64,000 nt of DNA. It comes from Phycomyces nitens. Its lineage: Eukaryota > Mucoromycota > Mucoromycetes > Mucorales > Phycomycetaceae. The notes beneath the pieces are model-generated. The model was not told where the DNA came from and ran no database searches. It was given only the letters and a program-made list of their open reading frames with translations. The stretch lies in assembly GCA_022702545.1 (NCBI GenBank), contig JAHRBC010000003.1, positions 1,984,001 through 2,048,000 on the forward strand, written 5' to 3'. The position numbers were made by a program, and so were the translations under genes. The first letter of the stretch is position 1; each line of letters opens with the position of its first letter. This document shows positions 45,001 through 56,467 of this stretch, one piece after another.

Positions 45001-47584
45001 AGTGATTTTTGAACAAGCCATGGGGGTACCCAGCCTTGTTGTGCAGCTTGATGAACGTACTTTACACTAATATTCGAGGGTGAAAGACGCTCAATGCGCC
45101 AGCCAGCAAGATCAATTGATGCTCTTGTCACTCCTCGCTTTTCTTTTGGGAGTGGATGATGATTGTATGAATCATTGGAGTACGAAGTAGCACACAGGTC
45201 TATACGTCCAGCGGATACATATTGAGCGTAAAGCGTAATATACTCTAGAGCACTATATTGATTATAAATACTTTACTTTCTTGTACTGCGACCAATTTTT
45301 TTTTAAAAATTTATTTAAACGAATCTTTGATCCTACCTTTGTGTCCAGTTTCCTTTAATCTTTGTTTGCCACAAAGAGCACGTAGGCGACACACCATAGA
45401 GAAACACATTGTCTTCTAGTGTGTTGTCCCCTATGGTTATTTCTTGTATAAGGAAATGGTCTCTTGGTGGGTTTACCTATGGCTTACATATTTTTTGCGC
45501 TCCTACACACTCAAAAACAGCCTTTGCATCCCATATACTACAGTCTTGCCATGTCGATTGACTGAGAAATACGCCTGTAGAATTCCCTGGAATCTCCATA
45601 TGTTTTATGGTGATATTGTCATTGATATCTGCTGGCTCTTTTGCTATCTTCCATTGTGTACTATCAAGGAGAGTATCAAGATATGCGTTTGCTTTTAAAA
45701 CGGCTGGTGGGTCGGTAGTAGGAACATGTGGAGTACTTGGAAAGATGTCGGGTACAGTTATTCTTGGTTTGGGTTCACTGTAGAATAGTAAACAGATTAA
45801 CAAAAAAGTAAATCTAACTTGAACACAAACATGTATACTTGCGACGATTTATCAACAGGAATATCTTTGAGGTCAGGTTCAGAAGAGACTGGTACCTCTG
45901 CTACAACTGGTCCAATTTCTTCCATCCCATCTACAAACATGTCTTCGTCTTCGTCTGACTCGCCCTCAGTTTCAGTCTCACTACTGCTACTGCTACTGTT
46001 ATATCCTTTGTATGTCCGAGGATTACATGTACGTATTGGCCAGACATTTCCGTTTAATAAAAACTGATCAGGACCCACTTCTTCATTCTCTGCAAGTTCA
46101 AGTGTAACCGTAATGTCTTGGTCAATATCATCCAAGGAATCTTTGGATGATCCGTCTGCTTGATCCATTAAATAATCTGAAAGTTGAGGTGGGTGCGATA
46201 TGCTTATCCAGTAGCGATCTTCATGGGGGTGTTTCAAATAGCGTATACATAGGTGTGCGTATCTGTCAGATAGATCCCGAGAGCTAGGAGTATCCGAGCC
46301 CGTCGATTCCACCTTGACCGTTAGATCCAAACCATGGCCTCTGAACCATCTTTCTCTCTCAATTGCAATTTCCAAGCATGTTGAATCCCCATGGGATCCT
46401 AATGAGCCACCTTCCCAAGACAATTCTGTTGTATTTCCCTGCCAGGAAGATGAATGTGGTGCTGTAGCAGAGGAAGCTTGGCGAGCATGAGTTTCGGGTG
46501 AATAGGCAAGCGGGTGAGTTCCAAATGATTTTGTGCGAGAGAACATGAGTGAAGAGGTCATGAAGGAGTTTTTGTGGTGCAAAGAGGCTAGAGGTAAAGA
46601 TGTGGATCTGTCAACTAAATGGGAATTCCACTGGGAGTGGTTGTTGGATCGTATTGTGATACTGCCAACTGAGGCTGAGAGATCCTCCACGGGCTGTGTT
46701 TTATAGACAGCTTTCCAGATGTGGCTGTCTGTATCATAGTGGTTATTCTCCAGGATAATGTTATCCATGTACTGGATATACGGAGGTGAGCCGTGTTTAT
46801 CAAATATTGTGAACAGAGAGGTTAATAGCGATATGAGATATGTCTCTGGAGAACGAGTAGGGGTGGTTCTGTTGCTTTGCTCATAGTAAAGTGTTACTCG
46901 ACCACCTACAAAAGAATGAGACATTTCTGGTTGAACCGTACATCCCATCATCAAACAAGAGCTTGTGGACCCATTGGAATATCCAAATTGAGAAGAATCT
47001 GGTATAGGGGCTGATATGAACTTTAGACTCTTCTTCTTTCTGATCGACTTTTCGACCCACACTTGGTCACTGAGTTTTCCACTGGAATGCTGTATCAGCC
47101 ATCTTGTTCTTATTCAATACTTCTTTTACTTGCCTGTAGTCTCTGTGTTTTTTGTGAACAATAAATGTGTGTGTACTAGGTCTTTTGAGGACAGTGTGGT
47201 TTTCTACCTGCTGATCCCCTATCGTATAGCTTCGAACCATTGGCTTCTTTGAGATAGCTTATATACACAGTACTTACAAAGCAAGCGAAGACACGGATTA
47301 TCAAATATACTTCTCCAGTCATCCAAAGTCAAGTCTGTATCTTTCTTTGGGTACTCGAGTATAGCCTTGTAAATGTCGGTATCATCCTCAGAAGAAGTCT
47401 TCTTGGACAGTTGGATCGCAAGAGGACTTGATGGATCGTCATGTTTAATCTTTGTCCAGCAATCATCCTTTTGGTTTTCTGCGAAACGGTATCGTTTTGA
47501 TGCTGCTTTGAGAGGTTTGGTGTGATTGTACTCTAGTGATTGCTGATGGCTAGTTCTACAGAAATCAACCGTTTCCCATTCCAA
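42026..47584 (-). CDS. Multi-START protein: three START plus beta-domain modules and a C-terminal membrane helix
   Basis: Eight exons read 47278-47584, 47134-47218, 45831-47081, 45488-45777, 45337-45412, 44011-45252, 42555-43950 and 42026-42490, giving 1,703 residues in one frame. START domains bind lipids or sterols in a helix-grip fold. START 1 is at about 20-230 (LLWDQQVE..., KKHRDYSGKL). START 2 is at about 570-800 (STWQDCSIWDAKAVFECVGA, DLAGWRIERLSPSNISVKYV). START 3 is at about 935-1215 (FMIYKASKVIEGFSLEEVAS, YPRGRIFLSGWILEPI). After each comes a beta-rich stretch ending in a similar turn: FLLNGNVWPI, GLTLNGSTLEI, VILVNGREVTL. A single hydrophobic helix (IFLILVICVCIAIVLALLML) near 1640 anchors it to a membrane. 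The intron 47082-47133 is GC-AG (GCAAGT). Function, lipid transfer or sensing at a membrane, is inferred. Splices 45778-45830 and 45413-45487 are the least certain. Confidence 0.8.
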
Positions 47585-48373
47585 AGGTCAACCAAATCTT
47601 CTGCGATTTTACTATATTTTTAGGAGCATCCTTTGCATACGTTTTGAACATGCTCGGATTGATGTGTTATAATGTCCAGCAGGATAAACCAAGACGTAAT
47701 GACAAATGGACTGCTCTCTTTATTTGTGGTTCGATAAAATGACCAAAGAAAGCGATCTTGTGGAAGCACCCAAATGGAAATAATTGGCACTCAAAGGACG
47801 CCAATAAAATGATGTATTTCAAGCACCCATTTTCCTTGTCTTTTACAGCTATAGCTGTAAATTGTTCTGGTATAATAATCCAAGACATACAGCTGTAAAG
47901 TCGCTTGTTGATAAAATGGTTATTAAGTCTGTTGATTTTTTAATATGATTTGACGGGGGTGCTTGAATGGAAGCAATAGTCTTTGGTCAGCATTGTATTA
48001 ATGTTATGGATACTTTAATGAGTGTGGAATGAATGGTTTTTATAGCAAGAGATAACAATTAAAAATGTTATGCATGCTTAGTATAAAAGTATTGAGCGAT
48101 TGGAAGCTTTTTCGAGAGGTATAAATGAAAGGTACGATTTTGCATTGATCTTACTCTTCATATATACAAGCAATTGACCAAAGAGTATATAATAAAGACA
48201 AGACCTTTATTTAGTATGAGATAGGTCCACTTTATACTTTTCTGATATCTAGCAATATATTATCTAGGGAAAAAAACAATGATTATCCACTCTTTGGTTA
48301 GAGCCTTTCAAAGCTGATTTAGTATTGTATAGATTTTTTTTTAAAAAAAACCCGGTCATTCTGTAAACCTTAA
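47585..48373. other. Upstream region of multi-START gene
   Basis: Contains a 73-codon minus-strand frame (47667-47888) of unknown nature and a T9/A8 palindrome at 48334-48350 just outside the long palindrome. No supported gene. Confidence 0.45.
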
Positions 48374-49150
48374 TATATTAAATGAATGGTTCAGTTTTTC
48401 TATCTAGTCGACTTTACTTGGTTATCAAATAGACCTTTCTACCAGCAAAGACATTTGTGAAAAAAATGGTCTATTGCATTTACTTTTGTCTAGCCTTGTT
48501 CGAGCCTTTATTTTATTCTATTGTTGCTGACACGAATATCTTGATACACTACTTCTTGTTCTTCTTGTCATTATTTTGTCGATTTTTGCATTGTCTTAAT
48601 AATACCCCCCTTTTTTTCTATCCTTGGCTTTTGATGAGTCAATAGCATCAACTAGGCTGACATTGCATTCAATATTGTAAATAGTTTTATAAAAACAAGA
48701 TTGACAAATGGTTGCAGAGCTATTGTGTCACTTTTTTCTGTGAATTATCTATTATTTTAGATATACTTTGGTGCTTTTTTGTTGCTGGCGGCTCAAGGTT
48801 TGTTGCGCATTTTTTAATTACAGGCGATTGATTCAGTAGATTGTGTACATTAAACCAATCTCAATGTGAATCTACTACATTACAGCCAAGTACTCTTTAT
48901 GTTAATATATTTAAAATTTAGCAAAGACAGCAGTAAGAGAAGAAGGAGGAGAAGAAGAAGAGAAAGGCGATTGAATTAGCATGAGATTTAGTGATTAGCT
49001 ACAGATGTAAAGAATCTATCATCTTGAGTGATGGGCACATCATTTTGGTAAAAAAAAAATACCCAGCAGACACTATAGACATTATTACCATAAAAGGCAA
49101 GCAAAGAGTTGCACGTATTTCTTAATTTTCTATATACTAGTAATACTGGT

Positions 49151-49370
49151 GTATGACTCGGTTGGTTGAGGCGTTGGATTTTCAATGTACAGGTCGGGGG
49201 TTCGAACCTCGGGCTTGGAAATTGGAGAAAAGACGTTTCCGCCGACTGGGTTATATACTGGGGCAGTACCTGGGACTTTGGCCAAGTCTCAGCTTGGACT
49301 TCGGTGGCCGCGGGGATTCCAATCTACCAAGCTTAGCTTGGTAGAGTACTGTTGCATTTTTTAATTTTTT
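49151..49370 (+). mobile_element. tRNA-derived SINE, copy S1
   Basis: The head is tRNA-like with perfect Pol III internal promoter boxes: A box TGGTTGAGGCG (49163-49173) and B box GTTCGAACC (49200-49208), spaced as in a tRNA. It does not fold as an intact tRNA. A body of about 160 bp follows (with GGGACTTTGGCCAAGTCTC and CTTCGGTGGCCGCGGGGATT), then a T-rich tail. An inverted identical copy lies in the other palindrome arm, and a diverged copy at 56745. Confidence 0.7.
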
Positions 49371-49537
49371 TTGTCGTTTTGGATTTGGGTTGTTCTTCCA
49401 ATGCTATTACACAGCCAATATTTCCCAAACCCACTGGGAGTCGTAAACAAAGATAGAAAGATAGATCCTTTTTATTCAATGAAATATTGTCCTCTTTTAT
49501 ATCTTTTCTAAACCTACTCAGCCATCATGAATGTTTG

Positions 49538-49625
49538 ACACTTTGGTGGCCTCGAAGATTACAACCTACTAAGAAGGAGAGCTTAGTGGACTACCGCTAT
49601 TTTTTAATTTTTTATTTTTTATTTT
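49538..49625 (+). mobile_element. SINE 3' fragment, copy S2
   Basis: CTTTGGTGGCCTCGAAGATT and the following AGCTTAGTGGACTACCGCTATTTTTTA match the 3' body of S1 (CTTCGGTGGCCGCGGGGATT ... GTAGAGTACTGTTGCATTTTTTA). The head is absent. Its mirror image lies at about 50610-50697. Confidence 0.6.
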
Positions 49626-50864
49626 TCAAATTTATTTATTAGGGGGGTTCATTGATCTTTATTTTCCAAATTTTATCTATTGGCAATCAAGACTTTGAAA
49701 ATCTGTTATTGAACCCCCTTTTTAAACGTTTTTAGTATCCTATCCAAAGAGTATTTGGATAGTGCCAAACAGCTGTTTTGAATTATTCAAATATCATTAT
49801 AGTTAAAATCTCTGTTGTATAATGGTCGGATATCGCTTGGTACGAGATGTATGAGTGCTTGGTGTATAACGTATTCAGATCTTAGCTTAACATGTATTTA
49901 AAAAGAATAGCCAGAGATCGGTTGTAGAGTTTGGACTTTATTCAGCTGGGTGTGTATATCTCAAGGTACAAAACCACAGATTTTTTGCAATTTTTAAAAA
50001 TTATTGTAATAGAAAATAAATTGTAAGATATTAAAATTGAAACACGACAAAAATATAGAGTTTTGTTAAATTATTAGAAAGAATATTATGGTAGTTTATA
50101 TAGTTTTTATCCAAAATACTTAATACTCTAGTCTCTATTGGGTAATAGTTGATTATAGATACAGTAGTATGAAGTTTCGTCGTTCCTGAGATGTTAACTC
50201 GCCATGGTCAATAACAAATACTAACCAGATATCGGCTGTGGAGATTATCTTTGCTCGGGTGTGGTGTGTATAACACACATAATACTTGTTTGTTGATCAA
50301 CAGCTCTCACAGTATTCCAATTTCCCACGAGATACTAACAAATACAAATATCTCACTATGAATTAGGTTTACCAAGACCACCAAATGGATTTTACAACAA
50401 AAAAGGGGTACCATTTTGAATCTACAAAACTACCATCAGTCTTTTCAAAAGAATAATTTGGCACCATGAGTACCTTACAAATACTCTTTGGATAGGATAC
50501 TAAAAACGTTTAAAAAGGGGGTTCAATAACATATTTTCAAAATATTGATTGCCAATAGATAAAATTTGGAAAATAAAAATCAATGAAACCCCCTAATAAA
50601 TAAATTTGAAAAATAAAAAATAAAAAATTAAAAAATAGCGGTAGTCCACTAAGCTCTCCTTCTTAGTAGGTTGTAATCTTCGAGGCCACCAAAGTGTCAA
50701 ACATTCATGATGGCTGAGTAGGTTTAGAAAAGATATAAAAGAGGACAATATTTCATTGAATAAAAAGGATCTATCTTTCTATCTTTGTTTACGACTCCCA
50801 GTGGGTTTGGGAAATATTGGCTGTGTAATAGCATTGGAAGAACAACCCAAATCCAAAACGACAA

Positions 50865-51084
50865 AAAAAATTAAAAAAATGCAACAGTACTCTACCAAGC
50901 TAAGCTTGGTAGATTGGAATCCCCGCGGCCACCGAAGTCCAAGCTGAGACTTGGCCAAAGTCCCAGGTACTGCCCCAGTATATAACCCAGTCGGCGGAAA
51001 CGTCTTTTCTCCAATTTCCAAGCCCGAGGTTCGAACCCCCGACCTGTACATTGAAAATCCAACGCCTCAACCAACCGAGTCATA
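50865..51084 (-). mobile_element. tRNA-derived SINE, mirror copy of S1
   Basis: The same sequence as S1 in the opposite arm of the palindrome, with both Pol III boxes conserved (B box near 51027-51035, A box near 51062-51072). Confidence 0.7.
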
Positions 51085-51862
51085 CACCAGTATTACTAGT
51101 ATATAGAAAATTAAGAAATACGTGCAACTCTTTGCTTGCCTTTTATGGTAATAATGTCTATAGTGTCTGCTGGGTATTTTTTTTTTACCAAAATGATGTG
51201 CCCATCACTCAAGATGATAGATTCTTTACATCTGTAGCTAATCACTAAATCTCATGCTAATTCAATCGCCTTTCTCTTCTTCTTCTCCTCCTTCTTCTCT
51301 TACTGCTGTCTTTGCTAAATTTTAAATATATTAACATAAAGAGTACTTGGCTGTAATGTAGTAGATTCACATTGAGATTGGTTTAATGTACACAATCTAC
51401 TGAATCAATCGCCTGTAATTAAAAAATGCGCAACAAACCTTGAGCCGCCAGCAACAAAAAAGCACCAAAGTATATCTAAAATAATAGATAATTCACAGAA
51501 AAAAGTGACACAATAGCTCTGCAACCATTTGTCAATCTTGTTTTTATAAAACTATTTACAATATTGAATGCAATATCAGCCTAGTTGATGCTATTGACTC
51601 ATCAAAAGCCAAGGATAGAAAAAAAGGGGGGTATTATTAAGACAATGCAAAAATCGACAAAATAATGACAAGAAGAACAAGAAGTAGTGTATCAAGATAT
51701 TCGTGTCAGCAACAATAGAATAAAATAAAGGCTCGAACAAGGCTAGACAAAAGTAAATGCAATAGACCATTTTTTTCACAAATGTCTTTGCTGGTAGAAA
51801 GGTCTATTTGATAACCAAGTAAAGTCGACTAGATAGAAAAACTGAACCATTCATTTAATATA

Positions 51863-52747
51863 CAGACTTACAATATCGTCGAGTTTGTTAATTCTCTACA
51901 ATACTTGCTGTTATACTTTTACTTTATTTCCCATATCACACAAGGTTGCAATGTCCAAAAGATGTAAAGACAAACTTGAGTTGTTCTTGACTGGTCATCA
52001 AACAAGTCCTGACTTGAGTCTAATATAGAACAGTTGGAATATATTGGATAATTATATTGGTCCAAGATTAATCCAACATACAATATTAAATCAGCTTAGA
52101 AAGTCTCTGACCAAATAGTGAATAAGTATAAGAGAGTATGGGATAATTATTATTTTTCTTTAATAGATAATAAATCACTAGCTTTAAAAAAGTATAAAGT
52201 AGACTTATTCCATGTTGAATAAAGGTTCTGTCTTTATTATATATACTATACAAGCTATATTTTATTATTATAAATTCTTAGATCGATTGCTCGTATACAT
52301 AAAGAATAAAATTAATTCAAAACATGCCTTTCATTTACACCTCTCTTCAGTACTTACAATCTTTTAATACTTTTATGGTATCCCTGTATATATTAAAATA
52401 GTATTCTAGATCTCTCTCATTATATTTATCTCAATAAATATTAGAATTTGATTCGTGAGATCAGATAGTGCACCCCACGAATTCTCAAAAAGAAAGAAAG
52501 AGAAGAAGCTCAAATTCAAGACAGAATTAGGAAAATACAAGATAAATTAAAACAATATTTATAAAGGTAATTTATATTCGATTCAAAGAGATTTTTTACA
52601 AAAATATTAGAGTAGATATATACAAGATGAGAGTTTATTCTCTAAACAGAAGATTGTGTATTGTGCAGATTGTAAATAGACTGGATCTGTCCACTTCGGT
52701 CACCATTTACTGTCCTTGTTACTGTTACCCCATTTATTGACACAACT
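51863..52747. other. Intergenic AT-rich DNA
   Basis: No gene or repeat family was recognised. Very AT-rich, with several poly-A/T words. Confidence 0.5.
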
Positions 52748-53047
52748 TCAGAGAATCGGATAGTCCTTTCCCTTGGTTTTTTGATTGCCTCCACTTCTTG
52801 TGCTTCGATATTTGTGGATATCCCAAGAGATTCGACAATCGCACAGTACCCTTGGCTGGCAGAAGAGAATTGGTCCACAAGAATTGATTGGAGAGACATT
52901 ATTGGGAGAAAGAGATATGTTTGTGGCAGCTTTTGAGAGAGTAAGCGCGAAAGAGATAAGAAAATTAAATTTCAAAACAATACAATTTATATATATTACC
53001 AGCCTCAATATCTCTACGAGACATATCTCGGATATGGCAGCTGTCAA
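52748..53047 (-). CDS. Possible exon pair of an unknown or decayed gene
   Basis: Two open stretches (53000-53047 and 52748-52928) can be joined across a 71-nt GT-AG intron (52929-52999) with a pyrimidine-rich end. The product contains CGPILFCQPRVLCDCRISW and a basic end (STRSGGNQKTKGKDY). No family was recognised and no start was found. Another frame of the same DNA is also open for 85 codons (52642-52899), so the coding assignment is weak. Confidence 0.2.
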   Translation of the reverse strand: MTAAISEICLVEILRLVIYINCIVLKFNFLISFALTLSKAATNISLSPNNVSPINSCGPILFCQPRVLCDCRISWDIHKYRSTRSGGNQKTKGKDYPIL

Positions 53048-53376
53048 TATAATAATGCATATGTGCGTCTGGGCATCAGCTAAGATATCGTATAATTTAT
53101 CAAATAATGAGAGTATATTTTGTAGTCTATGTATTTTATCCTTATACTCATACCAGTAATGTCATACTTTAGTCTGGTTCAAATTAAATACCATAAATTA
53201 TACTTGCCATGGCATTTAACTGTTTTCTTAAATGCGCGCAAAACTTTATAACTACTAGGAGAATATTGTTCAACTCAAAATAATATCTTAGAAGAATAAT
53301 TATAAGCTTCCTACTTTAATATTAATACTTTTTTTAAGTATTTTATTGTTTTGCCGTCATGCAAGGCGTGCGGCTT

Positions 53377-53727
53377 CTAGGTTTCCATTAAAATGGACGT
53401 GGAGGAAAGAAATAGAGATAAATTGACAAGATAAGGTGAAAAACAAAAGAAAGTATGGGAAATCAGTAAAAGAAAAGAAAAAACACCATAAGCTAGTATA
53501 GCTCGCTGTTTCTCTGTAGTACTGGAGGCCTTCATAGCCCATATTCCAGGAAGGAAGGGCTGATTGTCAAAGAAATACTTCCAATGGGCATTCCAAATTA
53601 CCTTATCTATTATAACCACCAGCAGAATCTGAGTATCCCGAGTGGGAGAAACATAGGGGAGTTGACAAAATTTCAGCGTCTGCTGAACATCATCCAGAGT
53701 CCAGCTTAATATTAATACCATCGCCAT
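53377..53727 (-). pseudogene. Non-LTR retrotransposon-like remnant
   Basis: A 116-codon frame whose middle reads TQILLVVIIDKVIWNAHWKYF and FDNQPFLPG. This resembles the region after the reverse transcriptase in Mucoromycota non-LTR elements (hydrophobic run, then W..HW.F and PF.P). No reverse transcriptase core (YADD) is present nearby, so at most a 3' fragment remains. The end of the frame is T-rich low-complexity sequence. Confidence 0.35.
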
Positions 53728-54923
53728 GACGACTAAAAATATCTTAACTAGTTACTTATCTATAGAGTACTCAATTATTAATGTAATAAATATCAATGAC
53801 ATTTCAATTAATGTCTGTGTGTGTTAGGAATTATTTGAAGATAAAGAAAGTACGTATCTATATTCATATAATTATACCCTACTTTAAAAAACTCTACGAA
53901 TTTTGCTTATTGTGAAATTTGCATTTTCACTTAAAAAAGAGAGAAATATATAGAAAAACAGCTCTATATAGTGTTTTTATAAAGCCACATTATCATTTGA
54001 AAGATCTGGATGTGATTTGAAAACGGCCTTGTTAATATTGTAATAAAACGTATCTTGTTGCTACATATATAAAAAATAATCATAATAAAGTCTTGTGGGT
54101 TGTGTCACGCGGTGTGTTGTCTTTAGACAAGAAGTTCCCAAGAAGATAAATGGAGAGAGAGATAGAGAGAGAGATTCTGGCGCAAATATCCCACAATTTG
54201 TAGGTTAGCAAACAAATAGAATTGTTCTTCAAGAAGAAACATAGAATCGAAAGTAAGAGAAAAGTAGTAAAGTGTTTAATTGATTGATTTATTCCGTTAG
54301 ATATTTTTTTGGTATTTTTATGAATAAAAATGGAAGAAATCGGGAAAGGTTGCTAGTAAAAATGTGGAGTTCTAACACTTAAGAGAGTGGCATGCCAATT
54401 GATGAAGTGATGGTGTGTTTTCGATACGGACAGAAGGACGAAGAACCGCAAACACGGCGTGACAGTTTGTTGAACTTACAAACTTGGCTCTTTTTGACAA
54501 AAAGACGTTTCTCTAAATGTTATTATTTCTGGTTTTTATTTTATTCATTGCAGAAACCCTAAGATTTTGTGTGAATGTAAACTATTTGGAGTTGAACTAC
54601 AATGGGGTGAGCATAGTTCAACCGATATATTATACAATTTTTCTTTCAGAAAACGTTTTGAACGATTGATATTATTTGGGTGACACCTTTTGTCTCTCTC
54701 AGTATTTTGTAGTATGCTCATACACGCACAATTAAATTGAGAAAATAGCTGTATATAGGCAGCTTAATTATCTACATATTTAAGTTCTGGCCTTCTTTTA
54801 TCTTTTTACTGCGATGCCACAAAGAATTATCTTGCTAAAAGAAAAAAATCCATCTTTTCATACCGCAGATTTTTTTAAATGAACCATTTTTTTTGAAATA
54901 TACTTCTATATTTTTATTGCTCA
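53728..54923. other. Intergenic AT-rich DNA
   Basis: No gene was recognised. A GA-rich stretch lies near 54150-54175. Confidence 0.5.
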
Positions 54924-55173
54924 GTGTGGTATACGTACCACAGTTGAGTGAAATACAGACTCCACAACCGATATATGGTTTCTCTTTGCTAATGAACATG
55001 GCAAGTTAACATCCCAGGAGCAGTTACACACCAGGCACACATACACTTCACACTACTACAGTGATAACCGACTATTACACAATAGATATGAATAGAACAA
55101 GGGAACTAGAGTAATAACTATATAAACCACTATAGTATTCTCTCTTCAATAAATAATACTCTCACAGTATCTA
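54924..55173 (-). mobile_element. Solo LTR-like repeat, copy d
   Basis: Starts TGTGGTATACGTACCACAG and ends AATACTCTCACA, i.e. TG...CA ends, 250 bp. It matches 57366-57608 in inverse, with shared landmarks CAACCGATATATGG/GAGATCGGTTG, TTAACATC and CTGATAACCGACTATTACACAA-like. Clear target-site duplications were not found. Confidence 0.6.
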
Positions 55174-56354
55174 TAAGTTCACAACCCCAAATTTCCGCAC
55201 AAACAATGTCGTGGTCAGATCAGGCAAGTCTTCGAGAAACAATTGGTTTGTAGGAACACTAATAACATCATTTCCAAGTGAGCCAAGATAAATTTCATGC
55301 TGAGGAAGCCATTTCATATAGACGTAATACAATAGTGAGAATAAAAAAATAAGCACTTCTTCCTACCATTGTTTTGTTGTGAGATTGTTTACCAAAGACT
55401 TCAAAATACATTATGTCAGTCACACCATGAAGAGCATTCCGAAATAGGACCGCGACATTGATTCTCATGTTCTTGGATTGCTAAGACAACACAATAAATA
55501 TCGACACAGAATGGTGCTTGAGCTTATTGGAGCGTATTTCTACTACTGAATTTGTATTTACGCTTCCACCATTAATGAGGAGGTCAATTTTGCGCGGATA
55601 TGCTGGTGACATACCATAAGAACCAAACATGGTCTTATTGAGGACGATGACAGATTTTGTCAGTTCATGTCCGGCTTCACAACTAAATAAATGAATGAAA
55701 GGAAAAAGGTCTATATTGGGTCTGAAACGTGCGAGATAACAATGCCTTACTCAACAAGTTTGATATCAGTGTGCTTAAAAATATGATCGAACAAGGTGAC
55801 CAAGCGATGATAATAGGTTGCTTCCGATCCACGGTTGTTCTTCCACAGGTCAAAACTGTCAATTATATTAGAAAATAAACATTATTACAGAGATCTCTAT
55901 TTTCATGTTCTTTCTTACATATTTTCTACAAAACAGATAGTAATATATGTCAGATGAATAGTAATGGTAATAATACTTCATTTTTTGTTTCAGTACAAGT
56001 TCCATAATGTCCTCAACATTGCCTCCCTTTTGTTTGACTTGTTGTATAAACTCGGCCATTGTGTTACCCAGCACAAAGAGTGGTGGTCGTTCTTGTTCAG
56101 ATGAATGTAGGGTTATAAATGTTGACAATGCACGACAAAGGTAACCTAAATTTCAAACGAAGATCATTTCAGATTAATTCAGAGCGCCACCCCGCTTTCA
56201 TACCTTACTTTAAGCACATTTTATAGTCATAGGTCATCCTATCAAGAAGAAGGCCTTCAGCAGCTGACTGCATCAAGCACCCTTTCATCGATCCATCATT
56301 CAATACAGCAGCCAACATCTCCTTGTCCGCAGCATCCAAATATTTACCCAGCAT
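55174..56354 (-). pseudogene. Degraded lineage-specific hypothetical gene
   Basis: Exon-like pieces on the minus strand, from the 5' end: 56228-56354 (MLGKYLDAADKEMLAAVLND), then after a GT-AG intron about 55978-56145 (TFITLHSSEQERPPLFVLGN), then about 55755-55858 (FDLWKNNRGSEATYYHRLVT), then 55500-55682 (CEAGHELTKSVIVLNKTMFG, RKIDLLINGG), then QSKNMRINVAVL. The order R-K-I-D-L-L, V-E-x-x-S-N-x and QSKN-x-R-x-N recalls a large family of hypothetical proteins in Mucoromycota. The 5' end begins directly after a splice acceptor without a first exon, and an in-frame stop interrupts the block before QSKNMRIN. It therefore looks 5'-truncated and inactive. Function unknown. Confidence 0.45.
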
Positions 56355-56467
56355 CTGTGATAATCGGTGAGATCGAGTTAGGTGATACGTCCGAGCATGA
56401 ATCTCATATTGTATTTACAAGTAATATTTTTGACATTTTGGTAGAGTAGATTAGAATCGACTGCTGC

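Larger units (their letters stand above)
48374..51862. repeat. 3.5-kb palindrome: 1.4-kb inverted arms around a 0.72-kb spacer
   Basis: 48374-49757 is the inverse of 50478-51862, so the arms are about 1,384 bp. Outer parts appear identical (both arms encode the same 62-, 65- and 63-codon frames without a difference), while a few substitutions occur near the centre, for example in the block around 49650-49710 versus 50525-50580. The spacer 49758-50477 holds two fragments of the LTR-like repeat family also seen at 54924, 57366 and 58312. Each arm carries a tRNA-derived SINE and the 3' part of a second. No gene is carried. Near-identity points to a recent inverted duplication or continuing gene conversion. 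Confidence 0.92.

Noticed and set aside
47667..47888. A 73-codon minus-strand frame upstream of the multi-START gene
   Set aside because: Plausible composition (KDKENGCLKYIILLASFECQ) but no family, no splice context and no repeat partner, so not called.
49151..49220. A functional tRNA gene
   Set aside because: Both Pol III boxes are present, but the anticodon and acceptor stems do not pair and the sequence runs on into a repeated body, so it is a SINE head.
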